DNA from: Shewanella holmiensis
Lineage (GTDB): Bacteria > Pseudomonadota > Gammaproteobacteria > Enterobacterales > Shewanellaceae
Direction: 5' to 3'
Length of the DNA: 64,000 nt
NCBI RefSeq assembly: GCF_025370255.1
Contig: NZ_JAMTCD010000011.1
Coordinates: 58,258-122,257 of the forward strand
The position numbers and the translations under genes are program-made. Every line of letters starts with the position of its first letter. The first letter of the stretch is position 1. Below the pieces are notes generated by a model, which did not search any database, was not told the DNA's origin, and was given only the letters and a program-made list of their open reading frames with translations. Positions 43,953 to 54,963 of the stretch are shown here, piece after piece.

Positions 43953-45509
43953 CTAATCGAGTTTGTCGTCAGCCACTTTGTAGTGTGGATCTTCAATCAA
44001 ATTCACTTCAACTAAGTCACCCGCTTTATGTAATAAAGCCACACAATCTTGACTCAAATGACGAAGGTGTAATCGTTTGCCTGCATTAACGTAACGTTCA
44101 GCTAAAGTATCTATTGCATCTAAAGCAGAGTGATCAGCAACGCGAGAGTTTTGGAAATCAACAATCACATCTTGAGTATCGTTTTGTGCATCAAACAACT
44201 CTAGAAAATGAGCAACGGAGCCAAAAAATAATGGACCGTTTAAGCGATAAACCTTCCAGCCATTTTCATCTTCACTGATATCAACATTGATGTGTTTTGC
44301 ATGCTCCCATGCAAAGACTAATGCTGAAACAATAACACCGACAAATACAGCAAAGGCTAAGTCAGTAAACACGGTAACAGTGGTAACCAGTACAATCACA
44401 AAAGCATCATGTTTAGGTACTTTGCGCATCACTTTAAAACTCGCCCATTCAAATGTGCCCAACACCACAATGAACATCACGCCAACCAAAGCGGCAAGAG
44501 GAATGATTTCAATAAATGCTGAACCAAATAGAATAAAGGCCAATAGAGCAAGAGCCGCTGTAATCCCAGATAAACGACCACGCCCACCAGAATTAATGTT
44601 GATCATAGATTGACCAATCATGGCACAACCACCCATAGCACCGAAGAAACCACTAGTAATGTTACCTACACCTTGACCAACACATTCTTTGTTACCTCGA
44701 CCACGAGTATTGGTCATTTCATCAATCACAGTTAATGTCAGTAATGATTCAATGAGTCCAACAGCAGCCAAAATACAGGCATAGGGCAAAATAATGTATA
44801 AGGTGTCAAAGTTGAATGGCACGCTTGGAATCGAAAAACTTGGTAAAGAGCCAGCTATCGTTGCTGCGTCGTTACCACTCATGGTTTTTAAGAAGTCCAA
44901 TACATTACGAGTATCCATATCTAACCCGACAACAATGGCTGTCACGGTTAAGATGGCTACCAAGGAGGAAGGAATGGCAGTAGTGATTTTCGGTAAAAAA
45001 TGAATAATTGCCATGGTCAGAAGAATTAAACCAAGCATGATCATCAAGGGTTCCTGCGCCATCCACACCATATTCCCAGCAGCATCTTTGACTTTGAACT
45101 GCCCTAATTGGGCTAAAAAGATCACAATAGCTAAACCGTTAACAAACCCAATCATCACAGGGTAGGGAACAATACGGATAAATTTACCGAGTTTAAATAC
45201 ACCTGCTAATATTTGAATAATACCGGCAAGCACGACGGCAGCGAACAAATATTGCACTCCGTGCTCAACCACAAGCGATACCATGACAACCGCCATAGCT
45301 CCTGTTGCGCCAGAAATCATCCCCGGGCGTCCGCCAATCACAGCGGTAATTAAGCCCATGATAAACGCAGCATATAGCCCGACCATTGGTTCAACATGTG
45401 CAACAAATGCGAATGCAACAGCTTCTGGGATCAGTGCGAGTGCAACAGTTAAGCCGGATAAAATATCTGCCTTACTACTGGCAGTTTTATGACGAATGAT
45501 ATCGAACAT
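43953..45509 (-). CDS. SulP-family anion transporter with STAS domain
   Basis: A 518-residue inner-membrane transporter of the SulP/SLC26 family. It has 12 or more hydrophobic segments, with family signatures [18 protein letters not shown] near the N-terminus and [23 protein letters not shown] in the middle. The cytoplasmic STAS domain (about 400-500, [12 protein letters not shown] and [13 protein letters not shown]) is complete. Substrates in this family include sulfate, bicarbonate and C4-dicarboxylates; the substrate here is undetermined and no carbonic anhydrase or sulfur gene lies nearby. Monocistronic. Confidence 0.93.
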   Translation of the reverse strand: MFDIIRHKTASSKADILSGLTVALALIPEAVAFAFVAHVEPMVGLYAAFIMGLITAVIGGRPGMISGATGAMAVVMVSLVVEHGVQYLFAAVVLAGIIQILAGVFKLGKFIRIVPYPVMIGFVNGLAIVIFLAQLGQFKVKDAAGNMVWMAQEPLMIMLGLILLTMAIIHFLPKITTAIPSSLVAILTVTAIVVGLDMDTRNVLDFLKTMSGNDAATIAGSLPSFSIPSVPFNFDTLYIILPYACILAAVGLIESLLTLTVIDEMTNTRGRGNKECVGQGVGNITSGFFGAMGGCAMIGQSMININSGGRGRLSGITAALALLAFILFGSAFIEIIPLAALVGVMFIVVLGTFEWASFKVMRKVPKHDAFVIVLVTTVTVFTDLAFAVFVGVIVSALVFAWEHAKHINVDISEDENGWKVYRLNGPLFFGSVAHFLELFDAQNDTQDVIVDFQNSRVADHSALDAIDTLAERYVNAGKRLHLRHLSQDCVALLHKAGDLVEVNLIEDPHYKVADDKLD

Positions 45510-45652
45510 TTAGCCTCTATTAAGTTTATTTTAATGATAATTAGGGGCGCGATCTTAACAAAAATCATACCAGTTCTAAACCAAAAAACTGACATGTGTG
45601 GCAATTAATAACAAAGCGTTTGCATGTTGAGCCGTTTAAAGACGATTAAAAA

Positions 45653-45682
45653 TAAAAAAGCCATGCATCAGCATGGCTTTTT
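45653..45682 (-). terminator. Terminator of rne
   Basis: AAGCCATGC (45658-45666) pairs with GCATGGCTT (45671-45679). On the minus strand the stem is followed by TTTTATTTTT; about 20 nt after the stop. Confidence 0.87.
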
Positions 45683-45702
45683 GATTCTAGCGAGAGAGCT
45701 GA

Positions 45703-48700
45703 TTACTGAGGTTTAGTCATTTCAGCACTTGCACTATTGGTAAAGCTTGATTTTACCGCAACGGATTTTTCTGCGTCGGCATAGCTTTTACCCTGCGGTA
45801 CAGCTTGCTGTTCACGTACTTCAACTGTTGGTTTAGTGGTTGTAGAACTCACCATAGAACCGAAACGACTGTTACCAGAAGGTTTTACAGGCGCAGCTTG
45901 TTCTACTTTAGGCTCAACTGACGCTTCAACTTTCGGTTCAGATGTTTTTTCAACAACTTTACGAGCAATTGCTGCCGGTTTGGCCATAGGGGCATTAACG
46001 ACAGTTTTAGCGGGTTTAACTTCAGCCTTAACTTCAACCACTGCTTCCACTGGTTTCATCGGCGCAGGCTCTGCAACGGGTAATTCAACCTCAGCCGTTA
46101 CTGTCGATGGCTTAGTTTCCACTTTATCGACAACGGGTGCACTTTCAATGATTTCAGCTGCAACAGGAGTGGTTTCTACTGCGACTTTAGCCTCTGTTTG
46201 AACTTCAACAACAGCTGCAGAAACAGTTTCAACTTTGGCTTCAACTGCAACAGCTTTAGTTTCAACGTCAGCGGCAACAACTTCTGCTTGAGGTTTAACC
46301 GTTTCTGCTACAGGCGCAGATGCAACATCGCTTTCAGTTGCTATCGCGGCTTTAGTTTCTGGTGCGGATTGAGCTAGCTCTTCTGTTAACTGTCTATCGA
46401 GCTCATCAACAGGGGTGAACACTGGCGCTGCATCAGATGCTGTGCCATCTTCATCGCGGCGACGGCGCTGACCAGCAGCACGTAGGTGACGAGGACTACG
46501 GCGGCTACGACGTTGACCTTCACGTTTATCATCATCAGATTCATCTGGATCCGCAGTTGTATCAGTGGTATTCACGCTATCTTCTACTGATACCTGAGTG
46601 GGAGTTTCTGTAGTAGATGCAACCGTCGTTGACGCATCGACGTCAGCCTTAACAGCTTGTTCCGTCGTTTCTACTGCATTACTTTCATCAGTTGGCTCGG
46701 CATTATCAGTCGTTTTAGTTTCAGACACTTTTTCTTTACGTGGCTGACGTTTGCGTGCTGGTTTAGCCTCTTTTGTTTCAACATCATTTTTATCAGTTGT
46801 TTTTGCTTCAACGATAGCGTTAGTTTCAACTTCTTTGGCTTTAACCTCTGTACGAGTGTCTTTTGCCGGTGTTGTTGATTTGGCAACCTTAGCATCGTTA
46901 TTTTGAGTTACATCTAACGCTGCCGCATCTTGGGTCTGTTCGTTTTCGATACGCACTTTTCTGCGCATGTTACGACGTTGACGACGCTCACGAGCGGCTT
47001 CCTGCTTTGGTGTTTTCTCTGCAGTTGCTGGCGCATTGCGTTTATCGTTATTATCGACCTTTACTGGTTGTTCAGTTTTGTTACTTTGCTTAGCATCATC
47101 CTGATCACGATTGCGTTTATTACGGCTGCGTGGGTTTTTGCTCTCAGTACTAGATGCATCTTTATCCGTGCGTTTACGGCGGTTATCGTTACGGCCTTCA
47201 TTGCGATTGTCGCTACTGTCATTACGACGGTTATTACGACGTGCATTGTTTCTATCCTGTGGCGCTTTTTTCTCAACCGGCTTTTCATTTGTTTCAGTCG
47301 CTTCGCTACTAAAGAATGCGCTGATAGCTGAAACGATACGGCTGAAGAATCCTGGTGCCGTTGCTGCAGGTGCTGCAGGTGCACTGTTTACGGCTTGTGG
47401 CGCTTCAACTGTTTTTTGTGGTGCTGCAAAACCTTTTAACGCGGGCTCGGTAACGGCTGTGCGTTCTAGTTTGCGAGGCTCATACAATTCTGACTTAGGG
47501 GCTTCAACACGCTTAAAGCTTGATTCGGTGATTTCATCATCGTTTTTACGACGGATAACACGGTACTCAGGCGTTTGCATGTGTGCATCAGGAATAATGT
47601 ACACTTCAACTTCGTGACGTTCTTCTGTAATGCGAATGGCTTTGCGTTTTTCGTTAAGTAAAAATGCGGCAACATCAACAGGAACGATAGCTTCGATTTG
47701 AGTGGTATGCTCTTTAATGGCTTCTTCTTCCATTAAACGCAAAATAGATAACGCTAAAGACTCTGTGCTGCGGATGGTGCCTTGACCATGACAACGAGGA
47801 CATAAGTGCGCGGCAGACTCTTCTAATGATGGACGTAGACGTTGACGTGACATTTCCATCAAACCAAAACGTGAAATACGGCCTAATTGAACGCGTGCAC
47901 GGTCATGATGCACAGCATCACGCATGCGATTTTCAACTTCACGTTGATGGCGCACTGGAGTCATATCGATGAAGTCGATAACCACTAAACCGCCTAAATC
48001 ACGTAAACGTAATTGACGTGCAATTTCGTCTGCGGCTTCAAGGTTGGTGTTTAATGCCGTTTCTTCAATATCACCACCTTTGGTAGCACGGGCAGAGTTG
48101 ATATCGATAGACGTTAATGCTTCTGTTGGGTCAATTACGATTGAACCACCTGAAGGTAGGCGCACTTCGCGTTGGAAAGCTGACTCAATTTGAGATTCAA
48201 TTTGGAAGTGTGTAAATAACGGCACTTCAGACTGGTACATTTTAACGCGTTCAACGAAATCTGGGCGAACTAAACCAATATGCAGCTTAGCATCTTCGTA
48301 TATACGAGGATGGTCGATTAGGATCTCACCCACATCACGGCGTAAATAGTCACGAATAGCACGAACAATGACGTTGCTTTCCTGATGAATTAAGAAGGGT
48401 GCAGGTTTACTTTGTGCCGCTTCTTGAATCGCATCCCAATGATGTTGTAGAACTTTTAAGTCCCATTTTAATTCAGTTGCTTCTTTGCCAACACCTGCGG
48501 TACGAACGATTAGGCCCATTCCGTGGGGGACTTCTAGCTCAGAGATCGCTTCTTTTAATTCTGTGCGCTCATCACCTTCGATACGGCGAGAAATACCGCC
48601 AGCACGCGGGTTATTTGGCATTAACACCAAATAAGATCCAGCAAGGCTAATAAAAGTGGTTAATGCTGCGCCTTTGTTGCCACGTTCTTCTTTGTCGATT

Positions 48701-49008
48701 TGAACGATAACTTCCTGACCTTCAGATACCACTTCTTTGATATTTGGGCGACCTTGGAACGAGTAACCTTTTGGGAAGTACTCACGGGCAATTTCTTTTA
48801 AAGGAAGGAAACCATGGCGATCTGCACCATAATCAACAAAAGCTGCTTCTAAAGAGGGTTCTACGCGGGTGATTTTACCTTTGTAAATATTTGATTTTTT
48901 CTGTTCGTGGCCTGGGCTTTCAATATCCAGATCATACAGTTGTTGTCCATCTACAAGGGCAACACGCAACTCTTCTGATTGAGTTGCATTAATTAACATA
49001 CGTTTCAT
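45703..49008 (-). CDS. rne: Ribonuclease E
   Basis: A 1101-residue endoribonuclease and degradosome scaffold (E. coli 1061). The catalytic half (about 1-510) has the S1 domain (about 36-120), the DNase-I-like subdomain with metal-binding aspartates in [13 protein letters not shown] and LVVIDFIDM, and the zinc link CPRCHGQG. The C-terminal half is low-complexity: an Arg/Asn-rich RNA-binding stretch (about 590-680), then long Ala/Val/Glu/Lys/Pro runs to a short ordered-looking end (SRFGSMVSS). It processes rRNA, tRNA and mRNA at the inner membrane. The upstream 660-nt region probably includes a long leader, as RNase E autoregulates through its 5' UTR in E. coli. Confidence 0.97.
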   Translation of the reverse strand: MKRMLINATQSEELRVALVDGQQLYDLDIESPGHEQKKSNIYKGKITRVEPSLEAAFVDYGADRHGFLPLKEIAREYFPKGYSFQGRPNIKEVVSEGQEVIVQIDKEERGNKGAALTTFISLAGSYLVLMPNNPRAGGISRRIEGDERTELKEAISELEVPHGMGLIVRTAGVGKEATELKWDLKVLQHHWDAIQEAAQSKPAPFLIHQESNVIVRAIRDYLRRDVGEILIDHPRIYEDAKLHIGLVRPDFVERVKMYQSEVPLFTHFQIESQIESAFQREVRLPSGGSIVIDPTEALTSIDINSARATKGGDIEETALNTNLEAADEIARQLRLRDLGGLVVIDFIDMTPVRHQREVENRMRDAVHHDRARVQLGRISRFGLMEMSRQRLRPSLEESAAHLCPRCHGQGTIRSTESLALSILRLMEEEAIKEHTTQIEAIVPVDVAAFLLNEKRKAIRITEERHEVEVYIIPDAHMQTPEYRVIRRKNDDEITESSFKRVEAPKSELYEPRKLERTAVTEPALKGFAAPQKTVEAPQAVNSAPAAPAATAPGFFSRIVSAISAFFSSEATETNEKPVEKKAPQDRNNARRNNRRNDSSDNRNEGRNDNRRKRTDKDASSTESKNPRSRNKRNRDQDDAKQSNKTEQPVKVDNNDKRNAPATAEKTPKQEAARERRQRRNMRRKVRIENEQTQDAAALDVTQNNDAKVAKSTTPAKDTRTEVKAKEVETNAIVEAKTTDKNDVETKEAKPARKRQPRKEKVSETKTTDNAEPTDESNAVETTEQAVKADVDASTTVASTTETPTQVSVEDSVNTTDTTADPDESDDDKREGQRRSRRSPRHLRAAGQRRRRDEDGTASDAAPVFTPVDELDRQLTEELAQSAPETKAAIATESDVASAPVAETVKPQAEVVAADVETKAVAVEAKVETVSAAVVEVQTEAKVAVETTPVAAEIIESAPVVDKVETKPSTVTAEVELPVAEPAPMKPVEAVVEVKAEVKPAKTVVNAPMAKPAAIARKVVEKTSEPKVEASVEPKVEQAAPVKPSGNSRFGSMVSSTTTKPTVEVREQQAVPQGKSYADAEKSVAVKSSFTNSASAEMTKPQ

Positions 49009-49670
49009 GATGACATCATTCTTCTATAAAGGTCATCAAACAACAATTATTTGCATTACGGGCCTGCGAATAATTAGCAGCCTCACGGCTTGTTACAGGC
49101 AATTTAGGCGCGCAGTACGACTGTTAGACGCATTCTCTGCGTGTCGCGGCCTAATTTATGGCTTATTTTCTAGTGTTTACAAAAACAAGGAATCCGTTGC
49201 TGAGCAACCAACCCCATAAATATCAGTCTTTTTCCAGTAATGCCTTATCGAATCGGTTGTTTGATAACAAGCTAAAATATTGTTCGAATTTGGCGGTGAA
49301 ATCAGGCAGTTTTTACATTTTTTTAAGATGAAACTTACGGTTTAATTATAAACACGTACTTTTGACGTTTTCAAAAGTTTATAATTTGCAAATCAATGGT
49401 TTGCTACCGATAAAGTTCATGTGTAAATTGCGCTGAGTCTCATTAATGCATGAGGTTGTGAACACTTTATCCACTGTTTGTCCTCATCCAATGCGCAAAT
49501 ATAGCAACATTAGCTAAGTTCAGCAATAAAAAGCCATTAATCTTTTAAATTGGGGTCATTTTTTATCGCGCTTGTACCGCGATAAAAATTACCGTCACTA
49601 GGGATAGCTTTAATAGCCAATTTTTATTGAAATAAGTTACAATAGCCACGTTCTCACAAATTGGCGCATC
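49009..49670. other. Long divergent intergenic region between rne and rluC
   Basis: 662 nt without a convincing ORF. It should contain the rne 5' leader (minus strand) and both promoters. Structured elements: imperfect GC-rich stem around 49107-49152, ACTTTTGA/TCAAAAGT inverted repeat at 49358-49378 and a longer inverted repeat at 49560-49588. A TACAAT hexamer at 49638 is a plausible rluC -10. In E. coli the rne leader hairpins mediate feedback; the same is inferred here. Confidence 0.5.
49560..49588. repeat. Perfect 11-bp inverted repeat upstream of rluC
   Basis: TTTTTATCGCG (49560-49570) and CGCGATAAAAA (49578-49588) flank a 7-nt spacer. It lies 82 nt before the rluC start and has no T-run beyond its own arms. 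It could be an operator or an RNA hairpin. Confidence 0.6.
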
Positions 49671-50627
49671 ATGAATACTGAAACTACTCCCCAAGTTCAA
49701 CTCGTCACGATTGACGAAGATAACGTTGAACAACGCATCGATAATTTTTTATTAACTAAACTCAAAGGCGTTCCTAAAAGCATGATTTATAGAATTGTGC
49801 GCAAAGGAGAGGTGCGAGTGAATAAAAAACGCATCAAGCCAGAATATAAACTGCAAATTGATGACGTTGTTCGTATTCCTCCTGTCAGAGTGGCGGAAAA
49901 GGATTATCGCACTGCTCCTTCGCCTAATTTATCGCGGGTCTCGCAGTTAGAAGATCGCATTATTCACGAAGACAAGCACCTTATTGTATTAAATAAGCCT
50001 GCAGGTATTGCTGTTCATGGCGGTAGTGGTGTCGATTATGGCGTGATTGAAGGGTTAAGATCTTTACGACCACAACAGAAGTTTTTAGAGTTAGTTCACC
50101 GTCTGGATAAAGATACCTCTGGTGTGTTACTCGTGGCTAAAAAAAGAAGTGCATTAAAACATTTGCATGAGCAACTACGCAGTAAAACAATGCAAAAAGA
50201 TTATATGGCATTAGTAAGGGGCGATTGGCAGGCTAAAGATAAAGTCATAAAAGCGCCGTTATTAAAGATCACTCTAAAATCGGGTGAACGCATTGTCAGA
50301 GTTAACGCAGAAGGCAAAGAGTCTGAAACTCGTTACAAGATTATGCAGCGTTTTGATGGTGCGACTTTAGTGAAAGCAAGCCCCGTGACGGGCCGTACTC
50401 ATCAAATTCGTGTACATTGTCAATTTGCAGGGCATGCTATTGCCTGTGATGACAAGTACAGCGAGCAAAAGTTTGATGACAGCATGCGCGCAATTGGTTT
50501 AGACCGTTTATTTTTGCATGCGGCTGAGTTGAAGTTTACTCACCCAGAAACAAACACCACGATGCAAGTGAGTGCGCCACTTGATGATGTTCTTATTAAT
50601 ACATTAGATAGACTTAAAAAAGTGTAA
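49671..50627 (+). CDS. rluC: 23S rRNA pseudouridine synthase RluC
   Basis: A 318-residue RluA-family enzyme (E. coli RluC is 319), which makes pseudouridines at 955, 2504 and 2580 of 23S rRNA in E. coli. The N-terminal S4 RNA-binding domain is about 18-80; the catalytic domain contains HRLDKDTSGVLL with the nucleophilic aspartate, and GRTHQIRVH near the C-terminus. Divergence from rne is the conserved gammaproteobacterial order and distinguishes it from RluA/RluD. A HAD-phosphatase gene follows after 42 nt, likely co-transcribed. Confidence 0.96.
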   Translation: MNTETTPQVQLVTIDEDNVEQRIDNFLLTKLKGVPKSMIYRIVRKGEVRVNKKRIKPEYKLQIDDVVRIPPVRVAEKDYRTAPSPNLSRVSQLEDRIIHEDKHLIVLNKPAGIAVHGGSGVDYGVIEGLRSLRPQQKFLELVHRLDKDTSGVLLVAKKRSALKHLHEQLRSKTMQKDYMALVRGDWQAKDKVIKAPLLKITLKSGERIVRVNAEGKESETRYKIMQRFDGATLVKASPVTGRTHQIRVHCQFAGHAIACDDKYSEQKFDDSMRAIGLDRLFLHAAELKFTHPETNTTMQVSAPLDDVLINTLDRLKKV

Positions 50628-50669
50628 TGATTTAGCTACAAATTTAACCAGCAATTTAAGAGTGAGTAG

Positions 50670-51317
50670 ATGGCATTACAAAACAAATATGATTTAGTCA
50701 TTTTTGATTGGGATGGCACTTTAATGGATTCCATTGGTGCCATAGTCAGTTGTATGCAGGCCGCTGCACGTGATTTGGCTATTAACATTCCAAGTGAACG
50801 TGCGATCAGAGATTTGATTGGTTTGTCATTGCCCAAAATCTTGCATCTTTTGTTTGGTGATATTTCCCATCGGCACGATGAGATTGTTGAGCGGTATCGG
50901 CAGCACTTTTTGTCGTCAAAGGCTATAAGTCCGTTATTTGATGGCAGCGAGCATCTTCTGCGGCAGCTTTCAAGCCATGGCTACATTTTAGCTATAGCCA
51001 CTGGCAAGGGACGTCAAGGGCTAGATCGCGTCTTGAGCGAAAGTGGAATGGGGCATTATTTTGCGGCGAGTCGTTGTGCTGATGAAACAAAAAGTAAACC
51101 AGACCCATTAATGATCCATTCATTATTAGCTGAGTTTAATGTACCGGCCCATCGCGCGGTGATGATTGGCGACTCAGTACATGACTTGAATATGGCCAAT
51201 AATGCCGGTATTGCTGCTATTGGTGTTAGCTATGGGGCAAACCTGCTTGAGCAGTTACAAACCGCGAATCCATTAGCAATTATTGATGATGTCAATAAAC
51301 TCGCTTCTCACCTTTAA
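50670..51317 (+). CDS. HAD-superfamily phosphatase (Gph-like)
   Basis: A 215-residue cytosolic HAD hydrolase. Motif I is FDWDGTLMDS with the nucleophilic aspartate, motif II is IATGKGRQG, motif III is the lysine in TKSKPDP, and motif IV is MIGDSVHDLNMA. The helical cap between I and II is of the phosphoglycolate-phosphatase/beta-phosphoglucomutase type. The physiological substrate is unknown. Genes of this type commonly follow rluC in gammaproteobacteria. RBS GAGTGAG precedes ATG. Convergent with yceF. Confidence 0.93.
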   Translation: MALQNKYDLVIFDWDGTLMDSIGAIVSCMQAAARDLAINIPSERAIRDLIGLSLPKILHLLFGDISHRHDEIVERYRQHFLSSKAISPLFDGSEHLLRQLSSHGYILAIATGKGRQGLDRVLSESGMGHYFAASRCADETKSKPDPLMIHSLLAEFNVPAHRAVMIGDSVHDLNMANNAGIAAIGVSYGANLLEQLQTANPLAIIDDVNKLASHL

Positions 51318-51359
51318 CATATCGTCTCAAAATAAAGACGTATGCTATCTGGTAGCAGA

Positions 51360-51971
51360 TTAATCCTCCGCTAATATCTCAACCTCATGCAAAGCCAATA
51401 GATCAATAAGCTTAATCAATGGCAGACCTATCAAAGTGTTAGGATCTTCACCTTCAAGCTTGTCAAATAAAGCAATACCTAAACCTTCACTTTTAAAACT
51501 CCCTGCGCAATAGAGTGGTTGTTCTGTCTTTACGTAATAATGAATTTGTTTCTCAGTTAATTGCCTAAAATGAACTGTAAAAGGCTCGACACAGCTTTGC
51601 ATGGATTTTGTTGTCGGACAATAAACGGCAAGACCGGTATAAAAGGTAATCGCCTGTCCGGAGGCTAACTGTAATTGCTTAATGGCATTAGCTTCAGTAT
51701 GTGGTTTGCCAACAATCTCACCGTTTATCATGGCAACTTGATCAGAGCCAATAACAACACATTGGCCGTCTTCATCACTATTTTCTTTAATTAATTGACT
51801 ACCCGCTAATGCTTTTAATTGGGCAAGGCGCTCGACAAGTTGGATTGCCGTTTCACCATTTATAGGCGATTCATCGATATTGGGATTTACCGATATAAAA
51901 GGGCGGTTTAATTTCGCTAATAATTGTTGGCGATAAATAGATGTAGAGGCAAGTACTAAGGATTTTGACAT
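51360..51971 (-). CDS. yceF: Maf-family nucleotide pyrophosphatase YceF
   Basis: A 203-residue Maf-like protein. Conserved blocks: [17 protein letters not shown] at the start, [35 protein letters not shown] and [27 protein letters not shown]. The YceF subgroup hydrolyses 7-methyl-GTP to 7-methyl-GMP in E. coli and may clear modified nucleotides. The position divergent from yceD-rpmF is the same as in E. coli, supporting YceF over the Maf/YhdE subgroup. 235 nt separate the divergent starts. Confidence 0.94.
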   Translation of the reverse strand: MSKSLVLASTSIYRQQLLAKLNRPFISVNPNIDESPINGETAIQLVERLAQLKALAGSQLIKENSDEDGQCVVIGSDQVAMINGEIVGKPHTEANAIKQLQLASGQAITFYTGLAVYCPTTKSMQSCVEPFTVHFRQLTEKQIHYYVKTEQPLYCAGSFKSEGLGIALFDKLEGEDPNTLIGLPLIKLIDLLALHEVEILAED

Positions 51972-52167
51972 GAATTAGTCTCTAACAAGTCTTTGATGAC
52001 GCAAAGTTTAACATTAATCGCTTAAATGGGCTAAATAAGCACTGCAAATGCTTGTGTCTATTAGGACTGTTCGGTAAAATTTGCCATCATTCAAATTCAA
52101 TGTTGGCAGTAATTGAGAACTTAGACACACCCTAGGGTTGGTTTAACTGCATTTTGCAGAAATTTTC

Positions 52168-52195
52168 TTTGACTCCAGCGTTTTCAAACTATAAT
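52168..52195 (+). promoter_or_regulatory. Promoter of the yceD-rpmF-plsX-fab cluster
   Basis: TTTGAC at 52168 (or TTGACT at 52169) lies 15-16 nt before a perfect TATAAT (52190-52195). The predicted transcript start (about 52202) is only about 5 nt before the yceD ATG at 52207, giving almost no leader. Confidence 0.6.
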
Positions 52196-52206
52196 ATGCG
52201 CGCCTT

Positions 52207-52731
52207 ATGCAAACAGTAAAGATACCGGTTTCACTTGATCCTTTTCGTGCTGCGAGTAGCGGTCTTCGTTATGAAGGCATTGTTCCTAGTGGCAACAATA
52301 AGCGATTAAATGAGTTATGTGCCGGCGACTGTTCCGACGTAGTTGTGTCGTTGGAATGTGGTGTCGACTTACAGGGGATAGTCTACCTTCGCGGGAAGGC
52401 TGTGACGGAGCTCACTCTGCTATGTCAACGTTGCATGACACAATATGCTACTGAGGTTACGGTCGACTTTTGTTTCAGTCCTTGTAAGAATGAAACAGAA
52501 ATCGATGAGCTCCCGGATGCGTATGATCCAATTGAGTGTAATGAAATTGGTGAAGTACGTCTGCATCAATTGATTGAAGATGAATTGATAGTCGCTATGC
52601 CGATTATCCCTATGCATGAAGATACTGATTGCAGTTCGGGATCAAAAGACATAGTTGTAGGCGAGATCGACCCCGCTCATGAGGAGCGTCCAAATCCGTT
52701 TGCAGTGTTAGAAAAACTGAAGAGCAAGTAA
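52207..52731 (+). CDS. yceD: YceD family protein (DUF177), 23S rRNA accumulation factor
   Basis: A 174-residue protein matching E. coli YceD (173 residues): start MQTVKIPVSLDPFRAA, the CQRCM motif in the centre (E. coli CQRCG), YDPIECNEIGEVRL, EDELIVAMPIIPMHED and the end NPFAVLEKLKSK. The family has been linked to 23S rRNA accumulation; details are not established. It heads the conserved operon yceD-rpmF-plsX-fabHDG. There is no Shine-Dalgarno and hardly room for a leader between the perfect TATAAT and the ATG, but the homology fixes this start. Confidence 0.95.
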   Translation: MQTVKIPVSLDPFRAASSGLRYEGIVPSGNNKRLNELCAGDCSDVVVSLECGVDLQGIVYLRGKAVTELTLLCQRCMTQYATEVTVDFCFSPCKNETEIDELPDAYDPIECNEIGEVRLHQLIEDELIVAMPIIPMHEDTDCSSGSKDIVVGEIDPAHEERPNPFAVLEKLKSK

Positions 52732-52749
52732 TCGTAGGAGACAAGTCAA

Positions 52750-52920
52750 ATGGCTGTACAACAGAATAAAAAATCTCGTTCAAAGCGCGGAATGCGCCGT
52801 TCACATGATTCATTGAGCACTGCTCAATTATCAGTAGACGCAACTAGCGGTGAATTACATCTACGTCACAACGTGACTGCTGATGGTTTCTACCGCGGTA
52901 AAAAGGTTATCAACAAGTAA
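52750..52920 (+). CDS. rpmF: 50S ribosomal protein L32
   Basis: A 56-residue basic protein, [20 protein letters not shown] at the start, ending [12 protein letters not shown], the characteristic L32 sequence. Bacterial L32 of gammaproteobacteria lacks the zinc cysteines, as here. It lies 18 nt after yceD with a strong RBS (GTAGGAG) and 15 nt before plsX, so it links ribosome synthesis with lipid synthesis in one transcript. Confidence 0.98.
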   Translation: MAVQQNKKSRSKRGMRRSHDSLSTAQLSVDATSGELHLRHNVTADGFYRGKKVINK

Positions 52921-52935
52921 TTTGTTGACAACCTG

Positions 52936-53964
52936 ATGACGAATCTGACGCTTGCGTTAGATGCGATGGGGGGTGATCATGGTCCCCACGTCACAGTGCC
53001 TGCAGCCTTGCAGGCACTGAAATCTAATCCTTCAATTCAAATTATCCTTATCGGCAATCAAGCTGATATCGAACCTTTGCTTTTATTTGCTGAACCTTCC
53101 ATTTTAAAACGCATAGAGCGGATCCATACCACAGAAGTGGTTACCATGGGCGACAGGCCTGTACACGCTTTACGTACGCGTAAAAATAGTTCCATGCGTA
53201 TTGCATTGGAACAAGTGCGAGATGGAAAAGCCGCTGCATGTATCAGTGCTGGAAATACTGGTGCCTTAATGGCCATGGCCAAAGTGTTACTTAAAACCTT
53301 GCCCGGTATTGACCGTCCTGCATTAGTGACCTGTTTACCTACTGTCACGGGCAAACCAGTTTATTTATTAGATCTGGGTGCCAACGTTGCTTGTGATTCT
53401 GAAACCTTGTTTCAGTTTGCGGTAATGGGCTCGGTATTATGCGAAGCTGTACATAAAAAAGCACGTCCCAAAGTGGCATTACTCAATGTCGGGATTGAAG
53501 AGATAAAAGGTAATGATCAAGTTCAGCAGGCTGGCCAAATATTACAGCACACCGAACAGGTCAATTATGTCGGTTTTGTCGAAGGTGACGAAATCTACAC
53601 CGGTAATTTAGATGTTATCGTTTGCGATGGTTTTGTTGGTAACATAACCTTAAAAACCTCAGAAGGTATCGCTAAGCTTTTGGTTCACCAATTGAAACGG
53701 GGTTTAAATAGTGGTCTATTTGTCCGTTTACTGTCCAAACTCATCGCGCCACGCATTCAAGCTGTACTCAGTAAGATGAACCCCGACCACTATAACGGTG
53801 CAAGTCTGATAGGATTGCGCGGAATAGTAGTAAAGAGTCATGGAAACGCTGATGAAGCTGCCTATCTACAAGCCATTAATTTAGCTGCAACTGAAGCGAA
53901 ACGTCGTCTTCCTGAAATGATCAATGATCGTTTGGAGTCGATTCTTTTAGACATCAATAGCTGA
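52936..53964 (+). CDS. plsX: Phosphate acyltransferase PlsX
   Basis: A 342-residue enzyme that converts acyl-ACP and phosphate to acyl-phosphate for phospholipid synthesis. Family blocks: [12 protein letters not shown] at the start, [61 protein letters not shown] and [14 protein letters not shown]. Soluble or peripherally membrane-associated. It starts 15 nt after rpmF without an obvious Shine-Dalgarno and ends 9 nt before fabH; the homologous start fixes the ATG. Confidence 0.97.
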   Translation: MTNLTLALDAMGGDHGPHVTVPAALQALKSNPSIQIILIGNQADIEPLLLFAEPSILKRIERIHTTEVVTMGDRPVHALRTRKNSSMRIALEQVRDGKAAACISAGNTGALMAMAKVLLKTLPGIDRPALVTCLPTVTGKPVYLLDLGANVACDSETLFQFAVMGSVLCEAVHKKARPKVALLNVGIEEIKGNDQVQQAGQILQHTEQVNYVGFVEGDEIYTGNLDVIVCDGFVGNITLKTSEGIAKLLVHQLKRGLNSGLFVRLLSKLIAPRIQAVLSKMNPDHYNGASLIGLRGIVVKSHGNADEAAYLQAINLAATEAKRRLPEMINDRLESILLDINS

Positions 53965-53973
53965 TCTCATTAT

Positions 53974-54933
53974 ATGCATACAAAAATTCTCGGAACAGGC
54001 AGTTATCTGCCTGTGCAAGTGCGCAGCAATCAAGATTTAGAAAAAATGGTCGAAACCACTGACCAATGGATTAAGGACCGTACTGGTATTTCAGAGCGCC
54101 GTATTGCGGCCACAGACGAATCTGTATCCACTATGGGCTATCAAGCCGCGCTAAAAGCTATCGAAATGGCCGGTATTGATCCATCTGAGCTGGATATGAT
54201 TGTGTGCGGTACCACTAGTGCACCGAATGCATTTCCTGCAGCGGCATGTGAAATTCAAGCCATGTTAGGCATTAAACAAATTCCAGCTTTTGATATTGCA
54301 GCAGCATGTTCTGGCTTTGTTTATGCGTTGTCGGTCGCGGATCAATTTGTTAAAACTGGCGCGGCAAAGAAAGTACTGGTTGTCGGCGCCGATGTATTAT
54401 CTCGTTTATGTGAACCTGATGACCGTTCGACAGTGATTTTATTTGGTGACGGCGCGGGAGCTGTTGTCATTGGCGTAAGTGATACGCCTGGCATTATTAA
54501 TACCCATATATATGCAGACGGTAGTCAGGGGGATTTACTGAAATGTTCATTTCCGCCTCGTGCCAATGAATCTTCAGAAGCCGTGGGTTATATGACCATG
54601 AAAGGCAATGATGTATTTAAAGTTGCGGTGACACAATTATCAAACGTTGTCACAGAAACACTCAGAATCAATAACGTTGATAAATCTGAAATTGATTGGC
54701 TAGTACCACATCAAGCCAACTTTAGAATTATTAATGCCACAGCTAAAAAGCTCGATATGAGCTTAGATAAAGTGGTATTAACCTTAGCCAGACATGGCAA
54801 CACTTCCGCTGCATCTGTGCCAATAGCATTAGATGAGGCTGTTCGTGATGGCCGAATTCAACGTGGTCAATTATTACTTTTAGAAGCCTTTGGAGCAGGA
54901 TTTGCTTGGGGCAGTGCGTTAGTGCGTTTCTAA
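53974..54933 (+). CDS. fabH: 3-oxoacyl-ACP synthase III (FabH)
   Basis: A 319-residue condensing enzyme that starts fatty-acid synthesis by joining acetyl-CoA with malonyl-ACP. Catalytic residues: the cysteine in [13 protein letters not shown], His in [10 protein letters not shown] and Asn in [11 protein letters not shown]. Length and start ([13 protein letters not shown]) are typical. It lies 9 nt after plsX and 30 nt before fabD in the type II fatty-acid synthesis operon. Confidence 0.97.
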   Translation: MHTKILGTGSYLPVQVRSNQDLEKMVETTDQWIKDRTGISERRIAATDESVSTMGYQAALKAIEMAGIDPSELDMIVCGTTSAPNAFPAAACEIQAMLGIKQIPAFDIAAACSGFVYALSVADQFVKTGAAKKVLVVGADVLSRLCEPDDRSTVILFGDGAGAVVIGVSDTPGIINTHIYADGSQGDLLKCSFPPRANESSEAVGYMTMKGNDVFKVAVTQLSNVVTETLRINNVDKSEIDWLVPHQANFRIINATAKKLDMSLDKVVLTLARHGNTSAASVPIALDEAVRDGRIQRGQLLLLEAFGAGFAWGSALVRF

Positions 54934-54963
54934 TTCATTTTATTTAATAACAGGTAATTAATA

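Noticed and set aside
45836..47617. Several plus-strand ORFs of 70-168 codons opposite the rne C-terminal half
   Set aside because: They are shadows of the biased Ala/Glu/Lys/Arg codons of rne: low-complexity translations, no ribosome binding sites, and no independent promoter.
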